Assembly (NCBI GenBank): GCA_033961575.1
Contig: CM066737.1
Span: 49,886,771-49,950,770 of the forward strand
Length of the DNA: 64,000 nt
Source of the DNA: Aselliscus stoliczkanus
Lineage: Eukaryota > Chordata > Mammalia > Chiroptera > Hipposideridae
Direction of reading: 5' to 3'
Positions 22,215-35,282 of this stretch are shown here, one piece after another. A program made the position numbers and the translations under genes. The notes beneath the pieces are model-generated. The model saw only the letters and a program-made list of their open reading frames with translations. It was not told where the DNA came from and ran no database searches. Positions within the stretch are counted from its first letter, which is position 1, and every line of letters starts with the position of its first letter.

Positions 22215-22990
22215 TTCCTTTTCTTTAGTGAAAATTTTATGTATTTAAGGTGTACAACATGCTGAGTTGATATACATATACATATTGAAATAATTACTGC
22301 AGACAAACTATTTAGCATCATCTCCTCCATTTATTATCACCATTTATTTTGTGGTAAAAGAACTGAAATCTACTCTCATAGTATATTTCCAGTATACAAT
22401 ACAGTATAATTAACTGTAGTCATCATGAGGTACATTAGATCTCTAGAATTATTCATCCTACATAACTTATTAATGTAATGGTACCCTTTGACCAACATCT
22501 TCCCATTTCCCCCACAACCAACCCCTAGTAAACACCATTTTATTCTCTGCTTTTCTGTATTAGACATTTTTTTTTGAGGGCAGTGTCATTGGCCCTCATA
22601 TGTGGGACCCGAACCAGGGCCGCTGGCTTTCCAAGCCAACGCTTAACCACTGCGCCACTCAGCCGGCCCATGTATTAGACTTTTTTGATTTCACGTATAA
22701 GTGAGATCATTCAGTTCTTTTTTTCTTTCTGCATCTGGCTTATTTCACTTAGCATAATGTCCTCCAGGTTAATCCATGTTGTTACAATTCAGAGAATCTC
22801 TTTTTTAAGGCTGAATAATGTTCCCTTTGTGTAGATATACACCACAATTTCTTTAGTCATTCATCCACTGATGGACACTTAAGTTTTTTCCATATCTTGG
22901 CTATTGTGAATAATGCTGCAAAAAACATGGGATACAATAAACATGGGAATGGAGATATCTCTCCCTGGTACTGACTTCATTTCCTTTTTG
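22215..22990 (-). mobile_element. L1 3' part, minus strand, split by a SINE
   Basis: Antisense L1 3' UTR ('aaggtgtacaacatgctgag', 'gtacattagatctctagaat') continues, across the SINE at 22572-22670, into ORF2 C-terminal sequence ('cttatttcacttagcataat', 'gatggacacttaagtttttt', 'gtgaataatgctgcaaaa'). 5' truncated in ORF2. Confidence 0.9.
22572..22670 (-). mobile_element. VES-type bat SINE, short form
   Basis: Minus-strand copy with 'gggccggctgagtggcgcag' start and 'gggccaatgacactgccctc' end. It sits in an older L1. The flanking repeat is 'tgtattagac', at 22556-22565 and 22671-22680. Confidence 0.93.
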
Positions 22991-23019
22991 CCCCTAGTTT
23001 TAACACCCACTCTAAAAAG

Positions 23020-23170
23020 AGAACACAAACTTTGAGGCAGGAAATCTATATTTCTGAATTGGCTCTCCTATTAAATAGCTGAGTGGCATGGACCAAATCT
23101 TTCAGGATATCAGTAACCTCATTTTCATATATTTGCACTCACTTCATTAGGGATAGTGGAAAAATGAAAT
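23020..23170 (+). repeat. MIR fragment
   Basis: Decayed MIR: 'gctctcctattaaatagctg', 'ggaccaaatctttcaggata', 'aacctcattttcatat'. Confidence 0.6.
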
Positions 23171-23218
23171 AAGAATAAATGGGAAGATGCTAAATATATT
23201 GTATAAAACTAGTGTTAA

Positions 23219-23334
23219 AGGGCCGGCTGAGTGGCGTGGTGGTTAAGCACTGGCTTGGGAAGCCAGTGGCCCCGGTTCAGGTCCCACATATGAGGGCCAG
23301 TGACACTGCCCTCAAAACAAAAAAAAGCAAAACA
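23219..23334 (+). mobile_element. VES-type bat SINE, short form
   Basis: Complete short form from 'gggccggctgagtggcgtgg' to 'tgccctc' plus an A-rich tail. Perfect 14-bp target duplication 'aaaactagtgttaa' at 23205-23218 and 23335-23348. Confidence 0.95.
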
Positions 23335-23571
23335 AAAACTAGTGTTAAGTATGACCATAGTTGGTGTATTTTCCTTTGATTCTGTTTTGTCTCCCTTTCT
23401 TTTGCTTTCTCCCCACTTTCTATTGTGTAGATTCATAGACTCCAAGGCCAGGTTATTCTGAAGACTGTTGCGAGAAAGACTCTCAAGTTCATGCTTCCAC
23501 CAGAAAACATCACCCTGCAATTGCCTCGCCATTGATTCCTTGGTGGAAGGCTCAATTCAAAAATCAATTCA

Positions 23572-23680
23572 CAGGCCGGCCGAGTGGCGTAGTGGTTAAG
23601 AGCTGGCTTGGGATGACAGCAGCCCTGGTTCAGATCCCACATATGAGGGCCAGTGACACTGCCCTCTAAGAAAAAAAAAA
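23572..23680 (+). mobile_element. VES-type bat SINE, short form
   Basis: Starts 'caggccggccgagtggcgta', ends 'tgccctctaag' with an A-run. Flanked by 'aaatcaattca' (23561-23571) and 'aaaccaattca' (23681-23691). Confidence 0.93.
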
Positions 23681-23691
23681 AAACCAATTCA

Positions 23692-24339
23692 AATTCTTTT
23701 GAGGCAAAATAGTTCCAAACTATTTTTTTCCTTTAGTATTACAAAGATCCACCAACTTCTGTAAGAGTAATGCCAAATACTATTTCATAGGTCATCCTAA
23801 TTTTCCTTCACCAAAAAAAATATTGAGATTTGGTGTAATTAGAGCCCAGGAGGATGACTGGCCCTGCTCCTGTCCTTTTTCCAATGGCTTTAACTCCTGT
23901 CTACCAGCTGCAGCTGTCTGGTTGTGTGTACTTACAGTCAGGAGTAGGGACTCATAGCCCAGACCAAAGGGTCAATTTTATGAAGTAAACTCTTTCTAGG
24001 AACTAAAGCTGCATCTTTTTAAGACAAAATTAAGGAACCCCTTTGGTATCCTGTAAGGGGTTATTAATAAGTAGTTAATACCCAGGGGTGAGTTACTTAG
24101 AAATTGAAGCTAGATCAATTCATATAGTAAAGTATATAGTTTATTTAGTTACCCAAATTACTGAAGCCAAAGAAAGTGCGATGTCAATTTCATGGGTATT
24201 TTAGACCAAAATATTCTAGAGGGACAGCACAGCTTTCATGTTCCATTGGCTTTGCTTTTTAAATTAAATGGCCCCTTCCTTGTTAAGGTTTGATGTGACT
24301 GGCACTCTTCTTGACAGAGGCTAGGAGGGAAGAGCCTAG
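23692..24339. other. Intronic sequence with no recognised feature
   Basis: Nothing recognised. Confidence 0.45.
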
Positions 24340-24564
24340 AAACAGTCAGATATCAGTGAAGATCCTGGTGCTACCACTTACAAGTTGTGTGACCTGGGGC
24401 AAGTCAATTCATTTGTTAAACCTCAGTTTCCTCATCAGCAAAATAGGCATAGTCATAATGTCTACATGACAACATCATTAGTAAGGGTCAATAAGATAAC
24501 ATATGGAAAACCACTCACCACTATGCCTGGCATATTAGTTAAGGCTTGATAAATGTTAGCTATT

Positions 24565-24565
<1 letters not shown>
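24340..24565 (+). repeat. MIR SINE
   Basis: A good MIR: 'gctaccacttacaagttgtg', 'tgacctggggcaagtcaatt', 'aacctcagtttcctcatcag', 'actatgcctggcatattagt', 'ataaatgttagctattg'. Confidence 0.88.

Positions 24566-24597
<32 letters not shown>
24566..24597 (+). repeat. (TTA)n microsatellite
   Basis: About ten TTA units that follow directly on the TATT end of the MIR copy, from which the repeat probably grew. Confidence 0.95.
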
Positions 24598-24653
24598 GCC
24601 TTTATCATTTTCACCTACACCCTGAGAATAATTTCATTTTGCACTTTTTTTTT

Positions 24654-24748
24654 AGAGGTCAGTGTTACTAGCCCTCATATGTGGGATCCAAACTGGGGCC
24701 GCTGGCATCCCAAGCCAGCTCTCAACCAATGAGCCACTGGGCTGGCCC
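24654..24748 (-). mobile_element. VES-type bat SINE, short form
   Basis: Minus-strand copy from 'ggggccagcccagtggctca' to 'gggctagtaacactgacctc'. Flanking 'cattttgca' and 'cattttgct' followed by T-runs (about 24635 and 24749) mark the target duplication. Confidence 0.9.
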
Positions 24749-25204
24749 CATTTTGCTTTTTTTTTAAACAGCTGTATTAAGGTATAATTTACCCATAAGA
24801 TGGACTCATTTTCATTATAATTTTGACTGATGGGAAAGAAAGGATGGTCTAACTCCCTAAGCTTTTACTAATGAAACACACAACTCCTCTGTGTGTTTCT
24901 CTTCTTCCATATCCCACAGCAAGCATTTTCCAAATTCTGCTTGTATCTACTGTTAATTAGTACATCAATGATTAGTTTAATCTGGGGGATTGTTCACTGT
25001 TGTTTGGTGTGTGTATATGTTTATATGTGCACACACCCACTATGCACTTTAAGGAAGCTTAGCAAAAAGACTTATTGAGACATTCACTTAGAGTCAACTC
25101 AACAAGTCCATTGACTTTTTGCTACATGGCAACCCTGCGTTAAGACTCCACAGAGAAAAGACACGTAAGGCAGTGTCCCAGTTCTCAAAAAGAAATACAT
25201 ATGC

Positions 25205-25427
25205 CAGAGTGAGCTGCCAATAGCCACGGTGTGTGGCCGTCCAGAGGCCTGTAACCGATCTGCCTCACCTGGGAAGAGCGCAATAATAATACCAACATGG
25301 GCCAGTGAAGCAATGTCCTCTGCAACTAGACTGAAGAACAAAAGGACAGCGACTTGTCTGTTCCCCTTCCCCAGTTCCCCAATGCTGTTCCCCTCCCCAA
25401 ATTCCCCAATAAAAATATTTAAAAAAA
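25205..25427 (+). mobile_element. VES SINE, 5'-truncated copy of the long form
   Basis: Contains only the 3' part of the long VES at 46409-46857: 'agtgagctgccaatagccac', 'atgggccagtgaagcaa', 'caactagactgaagaacaaa', 'tctgttccccttcccc' and 'ccccaataaaaatattt'. The flanks repeat 'aagaaatacata' (about 25190 and 25428). It lacks the pol III boxes. Confidence 0.9.
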
Positions 25428-25464
25428 AGAAATACATACATCTATACATAGGTTGGTAGAAAGA

Positions 25465-25660
25465 AGGTGGAATTTAGGGTCAGGAGATCATATTTCAATT
25501 CGTTTTTTCATCATTCACTAGCTTGTTGATTATAGATAAGTCTTTCAACCTCAGAGACTTGTTACCCTCAAATGAAACATGAAACATTGATGGACAAGGT
25601 TGTTATGAAGCTCCATTGTAGTAATGTATGTGAAATCTCTTTGTAAATTGTTGGCTAGAT
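25465..25660 (+). repeat. MIR SINE, decayed
   Basis: MIR order: 'cattcactagcttgttgatt', 'agtctttcaacctcagagac', 'ttgttatgaagctcc'. Confidence 0.65.
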
Positions 25661-26009
25661 GACTATAGTTCACAAATATAAGATACAATGATATTCAAGT
25701 GCCAGATTGTGTGTTTCAGACATCAGACGCATTGAGAAATCTAGACCTTGGATTGGACATGCTTCATGAAGGGAAAGGGACTTTTGATGAGCCTTCAAAA
25801 TCAGATAGGACTTCAATAGGTGGAAAACAGTGGGAGGAAGGAGATAATCTTGGTGGGGGGATTAAAAATAAGCACACTCCAGAGGCTGGAACAAGTATAC
25901 AAGCACATAACAAGTGATGAAGTTTACCAGGGTAGTTATAATAGGTGGTTCCTCTTCTGAAAGGACTCCCTCCTTCCTGCTCTGTTAGCTCCAAAAAGAC
26001 GGGGGCGTT

Positions 26010-26096
26010 GTCCTTCTTCTCTGATCTATCTCTAATGCCTATTACAGTGCCTGGCACATAGTAAGTGCTCAATAAATGCTCAATAAATGAAAACAT
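26010..26096 (+). repeat. L2/MIR 3' end fragment
   Basis: 'acagtgcctggcacatagta' and two overlapping 'gctcaataaatg' units. Confidence 0.75.
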
Positions 26097-26139
26097 GGAT
26101 GATAGTCATGCCAGTTGCTATTCTTGTCTGGCTATGTTA

Positions 26140-26322
26140 ATATAGGTATACCTTGGAGATATTGCTAGTTTGATTCCAGACCACCTCAATAAAGCAAGTA
26201 TGGCAATAAAGATGGGCATAATTTTTTTTGCTGGTTAACAGTCTTGCCTTCAATCTGTAAAAAGCACAACATCTATGAAGCACAATAAAGTGAAGCTCAA
26301 TAAAATGAGGTGTGTCTGTATT
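26140..26322 (+). mobile_element. Old DNA transposon relic
   Basis: Begins 'ataggtataccttggagata' and ends 'aatgaggtgtgtctgta', an imperfect inverted pair. Inside are several 'caataaag' motifs. This resembles a pogo/Tigger-class nonautonomous element. Family uncertain. Confidence 0.6.
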
Positions 26323-26398
26323 GTTTAAAGTCATGAGCCACTGAATTAGGAGTTATCTTAACTCCCTCTATGTGGTACAGCCCCATCTGCTGTCGTGA

Positions 26399-28171
<1,773 letters not shown>

Positions 28172-28476
28172 TAGCAAGACTTAGAAGAGAGAAAATTACC
28201 TTATCAGTGTCTTAGGGAAAGGAATTTTCTATGGTAACCTTAGTTTCTGGGGGTTGCTTTCATACACAAAAGGGGAAAAATAAAAGCACTGATTTTTAAG
28301 GGCCACTGCCTGGAAGAAACTGTACAGGAGGGCGGCAGTAGAGGCCAGGTGGAGGTCATCTAATGTCAAAGTGAGTGTCTTTATCTCTCCTTCCTTAATA
28401 TCTTCTAGCTCAGCCCCCACAGTATTATATTATAAAACACAGACTATTTACATGCACAGTCTTGAAAGGCAGAATG

Positions 28477-28629
28477 AAGGGCCCACCAAGTGGCTCAGTT
28501 GGTTAAGAGCTCACTCAAGAGTGCGAGCTGAGCTCTGAGCAACAGCAGTTCAATGCCCAGCCCGAGCTGAGCGGCCAACAGGTGGCAGGATGGCTCAGCA
28601 AAAACAAACAAACAAACAAAAAAAACAGC
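28477..28629 (+). mobile_element. Second bat SINE family (tRNA-derived, with duplicated 'gctcag' ends)
   Basis: Consensus shared by four copies in this window: 'aagtggctcagttggttaag' (A-box), 'gagctgagctctgagcaaca', 'gcagttcaatgcccagcccg' (B-box region), 'caacaggtggcaggatggct', then an A-rich CAAA tail. Perfect 11-bp target duplication 'aaggcagaatg' at 28466-28476 and 28630-28640. Confidence 0.92.
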
Positions 28630-29009
28630 AAGGCAGAATGGGCCTTGTGAAGTATTAATGTGACCATTTTGAAGACTTTTATTTTGGTAGGGAAAATTTA
28701 TATACATATTTTAAAATTCCATGGTAGGATGGGGACAAACTCAATAAAAGCAAAATGTAAACATCATTTTTTTTCAAATTTAAAATGGAATCATCATCTT
28801 TTCAAGCCAGTTTTTTTTTCTTCTTTGGGTCCCATTTCTAAGATAATGGCACCATTTTTTCTCTAGATTCCTAAGATCAAGCATAATCACCATCAATTTC
28901 TCCTTTATTACCTCTTCTCAAATTACAAATCTATCAGCCATCTTCTGTATCTCTTCCTTTTCCTGCTTTCCCTATGGCAGTATCCTAATTTTGTCATTGT
29001 CCCTTTCCA

Positions 29010-29120
29010 TCCAATCAACATATTTATTGAGTATCTACTATATGCTCAGCACTGTCCTAGAAACTGGATACATATTGATAAATATAGTCGACATACAGGG
29101 AACCTGCCAGACTATATAGC
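29010..29120 (+). repeat. Old mammalian repeat, part 1 of a split copy
   Basis: Opens with 'atttattgagtatctactat' and 'gctcagcactgtcctagaaa', a start shared with 34955-35180 and 55540-55830. The copy is broken by the SINE at 29165 and the Tigger relic at 29509, and continues at 29400 and 29811. Confidence 0.6.
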
Positions 29121-29164
29121 ATTTTTTAAATAGCATCATTATGTGAATTATAAAAAGGATCCCC

Positions 29165-29326
29165 TGGGCTGGCCAAGTGGCTCAGTTAGTTAAGAGCTCG
29201 CTCAAGAGTGTGAGCTGAGTTCTGAGCAACAGCAGTTCGATGCCCAGACCGAGCTCAGCTGCTGCTGAGCTGCCAACAGGTGGTTGGATGGCTCAGCTAA
29301 AAAAACAAAGAAACAAACAAAAAAAG
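29165..29326 (+). mobile_element. Second bat SINE family
   Basis: Starts 'gggctggccaagtggctcag' and ends 'ggttggatggctcagct' plus an A-rich tail. It carries a longer middle (a 'gctgctgctgagctgcc' insert) than the copy at 28477, a subfamily difference also seen at 42849-42993. The flanks 'aaaaggatcc' and 'aaaaggaaatcc' suggest a decayed target duplication. Confidence 0.9.
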
Positions 29327-29508
29327 GAAATCCTTGTGAATACATCCTCTTAGCTGTGGCACCCTTGTACAACATACAACTATCTCTGGCATATATAGCA
29401 GCAAAGATAAGTCTCTTGTTCTTATGGAGCTCACCTACAAGAGAAGACAAATAATAAACAAACAAGACAAATAAACAAACAAACAAATAAATATGAACGA
29501 TGTAAGTG

Positions 29509-29810
29509 CAGTTCACCCTATGTATCCTCAGGTTACACATCCATGGATTCAACCAACTGCAGATTGAAATGTTTTCTTTTAAATCCTAGAAAGTTCCCAA
29601 AAGCAACACTTGAATTTGCCACACACGGAGCACTATGCTGAATCCATGTAAATGAAGTGATGTATAGGTATACCCTGATGTGGCCTATATGTAAATATGG
29701 CTCATATGCAAATACTATGCCATTTTATATGACAGACTTGAGCATCCTCAGATTTTGGTATTCGTTGGGCTCTCCTGGAACTAACCCCTGTGGATACTGA
29801 GGTATGACTG
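29509..29810 (+). mobile_element. Tigger/MER2-like (pogo) nonautonomous DNA transposon
   Basis: Ends are inverted repeats: left 'cagttcaccctatgtatcct', right read in reverse complement 'cagtcatacctcagtatcc'. Inside are 'ggattcaaccaactgcagat' and a TGAATTTGCC-like block typical of Tigger-derived MER2. It interrupts an older repeat. Confidence 0.8.
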
Positions 29811-30330
29811 CATTATGAAGGAAATAGACAAAGAACTGAGATAGAAAAAAAAGAGGTGAAGGAATTTAGGTTAGGTAAATTAGGAAAGCCTCTCTGAGAT
29901 GACATTTAAGCTCAGATTTGAAAGAAGTAAAGGAGCCATCCATGCAAAGATCCTGGGGGAAGGGCATTCCAGGCAGAAAGAAAAGAAAGTTCAAAGACCT
30001 CAGGCAGAGAAGAGCCTAGAGCTTTCAATGAATCTAAGGATTACTGTGGCTGGAATATAGTGATTGTGGCAACAACTGTCAGGAGATGAGGCTAGAAAGG
30101 TGAACAGAAGTCAGACCATGAAGAATCTTCAAGACCATGAGAAGGAGTTAGGAATTCAGTTCTTAAGTGTATTGGGAAACCACTGAAAGGTTGTGTGCAG
30201 GGGCATGACATGATCCAGATGCTGTCTTTAAAGATCTCACTGGCTAATATGTCCACACTAGATTGGAGGAAGCTAATAAGGCAAGTGGAGAGACCAGGAA
30301 GAAGGTGAGTGGCATCATCTCTCTAGTGTG
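29811..30330 (+). repeat. Old mammalian repeat, continuation of the split copy
   Basis: Continues the copy begun at 29010: 'aaagcctctctgagatgaca', 'gaagggcattccaggcagaa', 'ggcatgacatgatccagatg', 'aaagatctcactggct'. These blocks are frequent in mammalian genomes. Family name not assigned. Confidence 0.6.
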
Positions 30331-30374
30331 GGAGGGTGGGTGTCTGGTCTGGGGACGCAGAGTATTGGTTCAGA

Positions 30375-30600
30375 AAGGAGCCTTTGGAGCCAGGCTGCCT
30401 TGGTTCTCATTCCAAGCCTGCTATTATATAGCTGGGTGATCATGAGCAATGTACTTAAGCTTTCTAACAATCTTTAAAGTGAGAATAATGTTAACACCTA
30501 CCTTCAAAAGATTGTAAAGTTTAAATGAGATAATGCAGGAAAAGAACCGAACCTAACATAGTGTCTTGCATATAATGAGGATTCAATTAAATTTGAAATA
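30375..30600 (+). repeat. MIR SINE
   Basis: MIR order: 'gagccaggctgccttggttc', 'tatagctgggtgatcatgag', 'aaatgagataatgcaggaaa', 'acatagtgtcttgcatataa'. Confidence 0.85.
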
Positions 30601-30604
30601 AAAT

Positions 30605-30722
30605 TTAGAGCATTGGTTCTCGACTATGGGTGCATATTAGAATCACCTTGGTAAATTTATGTCCAGACGGGAGGTGGAGGTCTTTCAATGTGCAGCCAAG
30701 GCTGAGAACCACTGAGAGGGAA
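30605..30722 (-). mobile_element. MER5-type hAT relic, short
   Basis: Ends 'cattggttctcgactatggg' and 'gctgagaaccactga' are inverted (GTGGTTCTCA). The middle has 'attagaatcacct'. Confidence 0.75.
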
Positions 30723-30829
30723 AAAATATGTACGATTTGCTGGTAGGGAATCAATATACATTACTACCAGCTTAATCTTCTAAAAAGAGCCTTAACCATG
30801 ATATACTCCTGCTCAAAAGTCTTTATGCT

Positions 30830-31075
30830 GACATATATTCTTACTGTATGCCAGTCACAGTTCTATGCACTCTACAGATATGAATTCATTTAATCCCATC
30901 ACAACCCTGTGTGGTGAGCATTATTATTATTATCCCCATATTATAGATGATGAAGCAGAGAGAGGATAAGAACCGTGTTCAAGGTCATGTAGCTAGTGAA
31001 TCAAGGAGTTAAGATTTGAACGCTGGCAGTCTGGCTCTAGACTCCAGGCTCTTAACCTTTTCACTCTGCCACTGA
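30830..31075 (+). repeat. MIR SINE
   Basis: Nearly full-length MIR: 'tactgtatgccagtcacagt', 'tcccatcacaaccctgtgtg', 'tatagatgatgaagcagaga', 'caaggtcatgtagctagtga', 'ctccaggctcttaacctttt'. Confidence 0.9.
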
Positions 31076-31254
31076 AAGGGATGGCTCCCTGTTGCCAGTA
31101 GAATACATGTCAACCCCGTGACTCACAGAGAAGGCCTTCTGTGTTCTAGTCTCAAGTTACCTTTATAGGCCAACATTCATGCACCTCAGGTTCCGCTCAC
31201 ATTGTTCCTGTGCTCTCTTCCTTTTGTACATTTGCTGTCTCCTCCACCCATCAA

Positions 31255-31440
31255 TATTTCTCAAACCTTAGTGTGCTTCAGAATCACCTGAAGAACTTGT
31301 TGAAATTCAGAATCTCGGACCATAACTGCATAGATTCTGATTCTGTTACCTTGGAATGGGTCCCTGGGGTGTGCATTTTAACAGGCCCCATTGTTCATTC
31401 TGATGCATGTGGTCCATAGGCCACAGCTTTGGGAAACCAT
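31255..31440 (-). mobile_element. MER5A-like hAT-Charlie copy
   Basis: 'tatttctcaaaccttagtgt', 'tcagaatcacctgaagaact', 'tgcattttaacaggccccat', 'ttctgatgcatgtggtcc', 'gctttgggaaacca'. Near full length. Confidence 0.85.
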
Positions 31441-31759
31441 TCCTAACACCATGTAGGTGACAGAGTGGCCTGAAACAATGGTTTACATCTTAGGTTAGTA
31501 CACTTAAATTGAGCCTATTAGAAGTGTGAAACCTGAGTAAGCCAATAGAAAAGCAACCAATGGCAGTCTATCATTGGTCAAACCATCTAGTTCCAATCAT
31601 ATGACAACCAGTTTTAGGATGAATGAGTGGAGGCTATTTTATGATAAGGAACTGGGAGAGAAAAGAGACAAAATGGCTGCCCAGGTAACAACTGCACATG
31701 TACAGTAAAGGTTGGGAGGAGGAAGTGATGTCTCTTTCTGGAAAACCCCTTCCCTCCAT

Positions 31760-32440
31760 CTATGCCTGTGAAAATCCTGTCAGTTCCTCAAGGCCTAGTT
31801 CAAATTCAGCCTCTCATATTCTAACGTAAGTAGTCCTCAAGTCACATTTTGATAAGTACCAGCTGGAAGAAGGCCTTTCTTTCTGCTGTACCTTCCCATC
31901 TGCATCCCTAATTTCTCCACCCCTAAATCCTGCTTATCCTTAAAAGGCCAGCCTAAATACCACCTTACTTCTTTAAAAAAGAAGTGTTATTAAAGTATAG
32001 TTGTCATACAATATTATATTAGTTTCAGGTGTATAATGTCGTGATTCAACATTTATATACCTTACAAGGTGATCACCACACTAAGCCAAGTAACCATCTG
32101 CAACCATGCAAAGTTATGACAATATTATTGACTATATTCCCTATGCTGTACACTACATCCCTGTGGCTTATTTATTTTATAACTGGAAGTTATTAATCCT
32201 GTAAATTAGGAGTAAACCTCCCTTCTCTATGCGACCCCTCAGCACCTCATCTGTGCTTCTCCAGTAGCATTTATTACTATGTCACATTTTGTCTTTTATT
32301 ATATGTGCCCATGTTTTATCATCCCTACCAATGTATAAGCTCATTAAATGAGAAACTATTTATGGTTCATTTTTTTCTCTTTTCTCCGACTATTCTAGGG
32401 ACAGAGTAGGTGCTTTTTGAATGAAGGCACACTAGCTGAG
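31760..32440 (+). repeat. L2 LINE 3' part, split by an L1 end
   Basis: 31760-31970 ('gtcagttcctcaaggcctag', 'tctccacccctaaatcctgc') and 32215-32440 ('cagcacctcatctgtgcttc', 'gtagcatttattactatgtc', 'atgtataagctcattaaatg', 'gggacagagtaggtgctttt') fit one L2 3' end in order. The L1 fragment at 31975-32195 separates them. Confidence 0.65.
31975..32195 (-). mobile_element. L1 3' end, minus strand
   Basis: Antisense L1 3' UTR: 'attatattagtttcaggtgt', 'aaggtgatcaccacactaag', 'gactatattccctatgctgt'. 5' truncated, about 220 bp. Confidence 0.85.
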
Positions 32441-33119
32441 AAATATTGCCAGAAAGTTAGTCATGGTTTGAATTAAATTCTACTAAAATAGGATAGTATT
32501 GCTGAGTTTTCTTCCTCTGAATTACAGATTGACTGTGGTAGATGGTACTGACTATACATTGGTTCGTAGTCAACGGGAAATTACCTGGTGTCATTCTTAA
32601 TCCCTATGTTGTTTTTTATCCCCAACTCACTTAAGGACACTATAGTAAGTATTTTTCTAAAAATAAATGATCTTATTCTGAGTATCAGTATATGCCCATC
32701 CCTTTTAATATGCTCTTTTTACCATCTCTCACAAATCAATATGGATTTGCTTGCAGTCTAATTTGATTTATACTTCAGTGAGGCCCTGGATCTTTTCATA
32801 CATGTTTCTCAAGTGTGTGTGTACTGTACCTCAGTACAGCTATTATGTTTCAGCCAGGAAAAATGGATATTTGTTCCTCATCTCTTTTTCCATCTTCGCC
32901 TCAACTTAATTTGAGTTTGCTCCAAAGGTAAGAGAGTCCATACTGATCAGAGATGTATGTATACATGGTTGCTAATATAACCAGCTAGTTGCTATAATCG
33001 AGTCATTAGATTGAGATTATTATTACTATTATTATTATTATTTGTTTTGGAGAAAAGGACATGTGAAAGCTCAACTGAAGAACATTTCATAAAAGAATGG
33101 AAACCGTAAAAAGACATAT
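32441..33119. other. Intronic sequence, no recognised feature except a short (TTA)n
   Basis: A TTATTA-rich patch lies at about 33013-33042. Otherwise nothing recognised. Confidence 0.45.
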
Positions 33120-33380
33120 TAAGGCATCTGAGAGGAAATATAGTGCAAACTACATAGGCTCTGAAGCCAGGAGGACATATATTTGACATAGTAGAGTTAC
33201 CACCTACCAGAGATGTTACTTTGAGCAAGCTACTTCACCACTTAGAACATTGATTTTCTCAGCTGTGAAAATGGAGATTATAATATCTATGACCCATGGA
33301 AAGGCTGTAAAAATTAACTGAGATGACGGAGTGCTAGGAAAAGGTCTAGTACAGAGTTATTGCTTATTAAATGAAAATTA
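33120..33380 (+). repeat. MIR SINE
   Basis: 'aaactacataggctctgaag', 'acttcaccacttagaacatt', 'tcagctgtgaaaatggagat', 'aattaactgagatgacgga'. Confidence 0.75.
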
Positions 33381-34499
33381 TATAGAAAAATTGCTATATT
33401 TATTATCCTGGGATTAAGTAGAATTACACCTTCTCTATCCTTGATGGTCTTTCTTTTGTATTTATTCAATCTCCAGATGCAGAACTTTATTTCTAGTCCT
33501 TCTTGTGGTAACAGATCCTGGAACTAACCACCTTCTCAACAATTCTCTTGTAACAATTTAAATTTCTTTTATCCTGTCATCAGAAACAACAGATAAAAGC
33601 TAGTTATTACTGATCATGTATTATACCTTCACATAGTCTACAGTTCATTAAGACCTCTCTTTGCCATCTCTTCTCCAGCCTAAATAAACCGTTCTCTTTC
33701 ATCTTTCCCTGTAAAGACTAAATCTTACACTTTCATAAAATTGATGCTTTTTTCTCTACCTTTAATTTCTTTACATCTTTCAATTGTATATAATGTGATT
33801 GAATATCCTTTGAAGTTCTAATTTTTGAAGCACCTAGTCATTTTTTTCTGTTGAAATGATGTTTTTACAAAGGTATATCTTGTATAAGCATATGACTCAT
33901 ACAGCAGTGAATCCAAACACATTTCTTTCCAATGCTGGTCACCCTAAATGCAGGAAGAATGCTGCAGAATAAATAACCTTTTGAGTGCTGAACTTGCAAA
34001 CCTTTAAATATAAAGGACCCCACTGAAACATGCTCTCTGCACTTTCACCAAACACTAATGTGTCCATTTCTTCCTTGGTCTGACAGCAATATGAACCACA
34101 GATTGAATCTCAGCTCCAGCCTCAGTTGTTTAGACATGTCTTTGAGGCCAGGACAGTCAGAAGAGTGTTGTCAGGGTGCGTGTCATTGCTGACACTTCAG
34201 CAAACCTCCTCTTGACAGGAAGTGTACCACAAACAGCTACTGGAAACTTAAGAGAACTTTATCAGAAGAAAAAAATTTTTTTCAGAGATTGTATGGCTGC
34301 CACATTCTGGGCAGGCAGGCCTCAAACCCAAACCTACACCCAGCTTCCCTCTACCATTTATCATTTCTGCTTCCTGTCTTCCACCTATCTTGCCAAAGCA
34401 AAGGGGAAAGCTATGTACTTGGACTGTAGACAAGGAAGAGGTATTTGGGGTAAGCTATTAGCTGTGTTGAGAGCCAAGCTTGCATTTGGTAGATGGTGT
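33381..34499. other. Intronic sequence with no recognised feature
   Basis: AT-rich. The 150-codon open frame at 34176-34628 (+) runs into a MIR copy and shows no domain, so I do not call it coding. Confidence 0.45.
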
Positions 34500-34725
34500 A
34501 CATATGTAGTACCTACTATGTGGCAGGCAGTGGTTGAAGCACATAGATGCTCATTTCATCCTCACAACATAGTAGGAACAATTATTATCCATATTTTACA
34601 GATGGAAAAGCTGAAGAAGAGAAGTTAAGCAACTTGCCCAAGGATTCATGGTAGTAAATGGCAGAGCTAGAATTTAAAACTTGTCCGCCTGGCTGTAGAG
34701 TTTCAAGTTCTTACACTACCTGGTG
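34500..34725 (+). repeat. MIR SINE
   Basis: 'gtacctactatgtggcaggc', 'tcatcctcacaacatagtag', 'tattttacagatggaaaagc', 'gcaacttgcccaaggattca', 'gcagagctagaatttaaa'. Confidence 0.88.
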
Positions 34726-34954
34726 GGAGCCATTCATAGTAGTGTGACAAGGGCCTTTCCTAGTCCAGGGAACTAAAGGGAGAAAGAGGACAGGTGTGAG
34801 AAATTGTCATAGGCAGATAATTTTGAGAGACCACACTGTCTATCTTTCCCCATCAAGGCCTCAACCTACTAACTCCCAACCATAGGAAAACACATTCATT
34901 CCAACCTCTTTCTAGGCTTAAAGAGGCCTGAGTGTAAATATCTACCTTCTTTCA

Positions 34955-35180
34955 TTCAGCAAACATTTGTCAAGGTACCACTAAGTACCCAGCACTGTGC
35001 TCCTGCTGGAGATACAATGGTGAACAAAACAGACATGGAACTGCCTTCATGGAGTTTAGTGGGGATGGCAGACATTTGTCAAATAATAACACATGTAAAT
35101 ATAAAATCACAACTGTGCCTCATGACACAAAAGAAAGGTATAATAAAAGCCAGTCATTGAGAGGCATTGACCTAGTCAGG
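34955..35180 (+). repeat. Old mammalian repeat (same family as 29010)
   Basis: 'cattcagcaaacatttgtca', 'cccagcactgtgctcctgct', 'gatacaatggtgaacaaaac', 'gaactgccttcatggagttt'. Same opening order as 55540-55830. Confidence 0.6.
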
Positions 35181-35282
35181 GAGGTGAAGGAAGACACCTA
35201 GGACTGTTTACCTAACCTCAAATCACACCACATTCCTTTCTGTTCTCTGTACCCCAGGGTGAGGGAGGACTGAATCAAAAGT

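Noticed and set aside
23219..23334. tRNA gene
   Set aside because: A- and B-boxes are present, but the rest lacks a cloverleaf, and the unit recurs with A tails and target duplications. It is a SINE. The same holds for the other SINE copies.
34176..34628. 150-codon + strand open frame
   Set aside because: It runs into a MIR copy at its 3' end, has no domain and no splice or poly(A) context.
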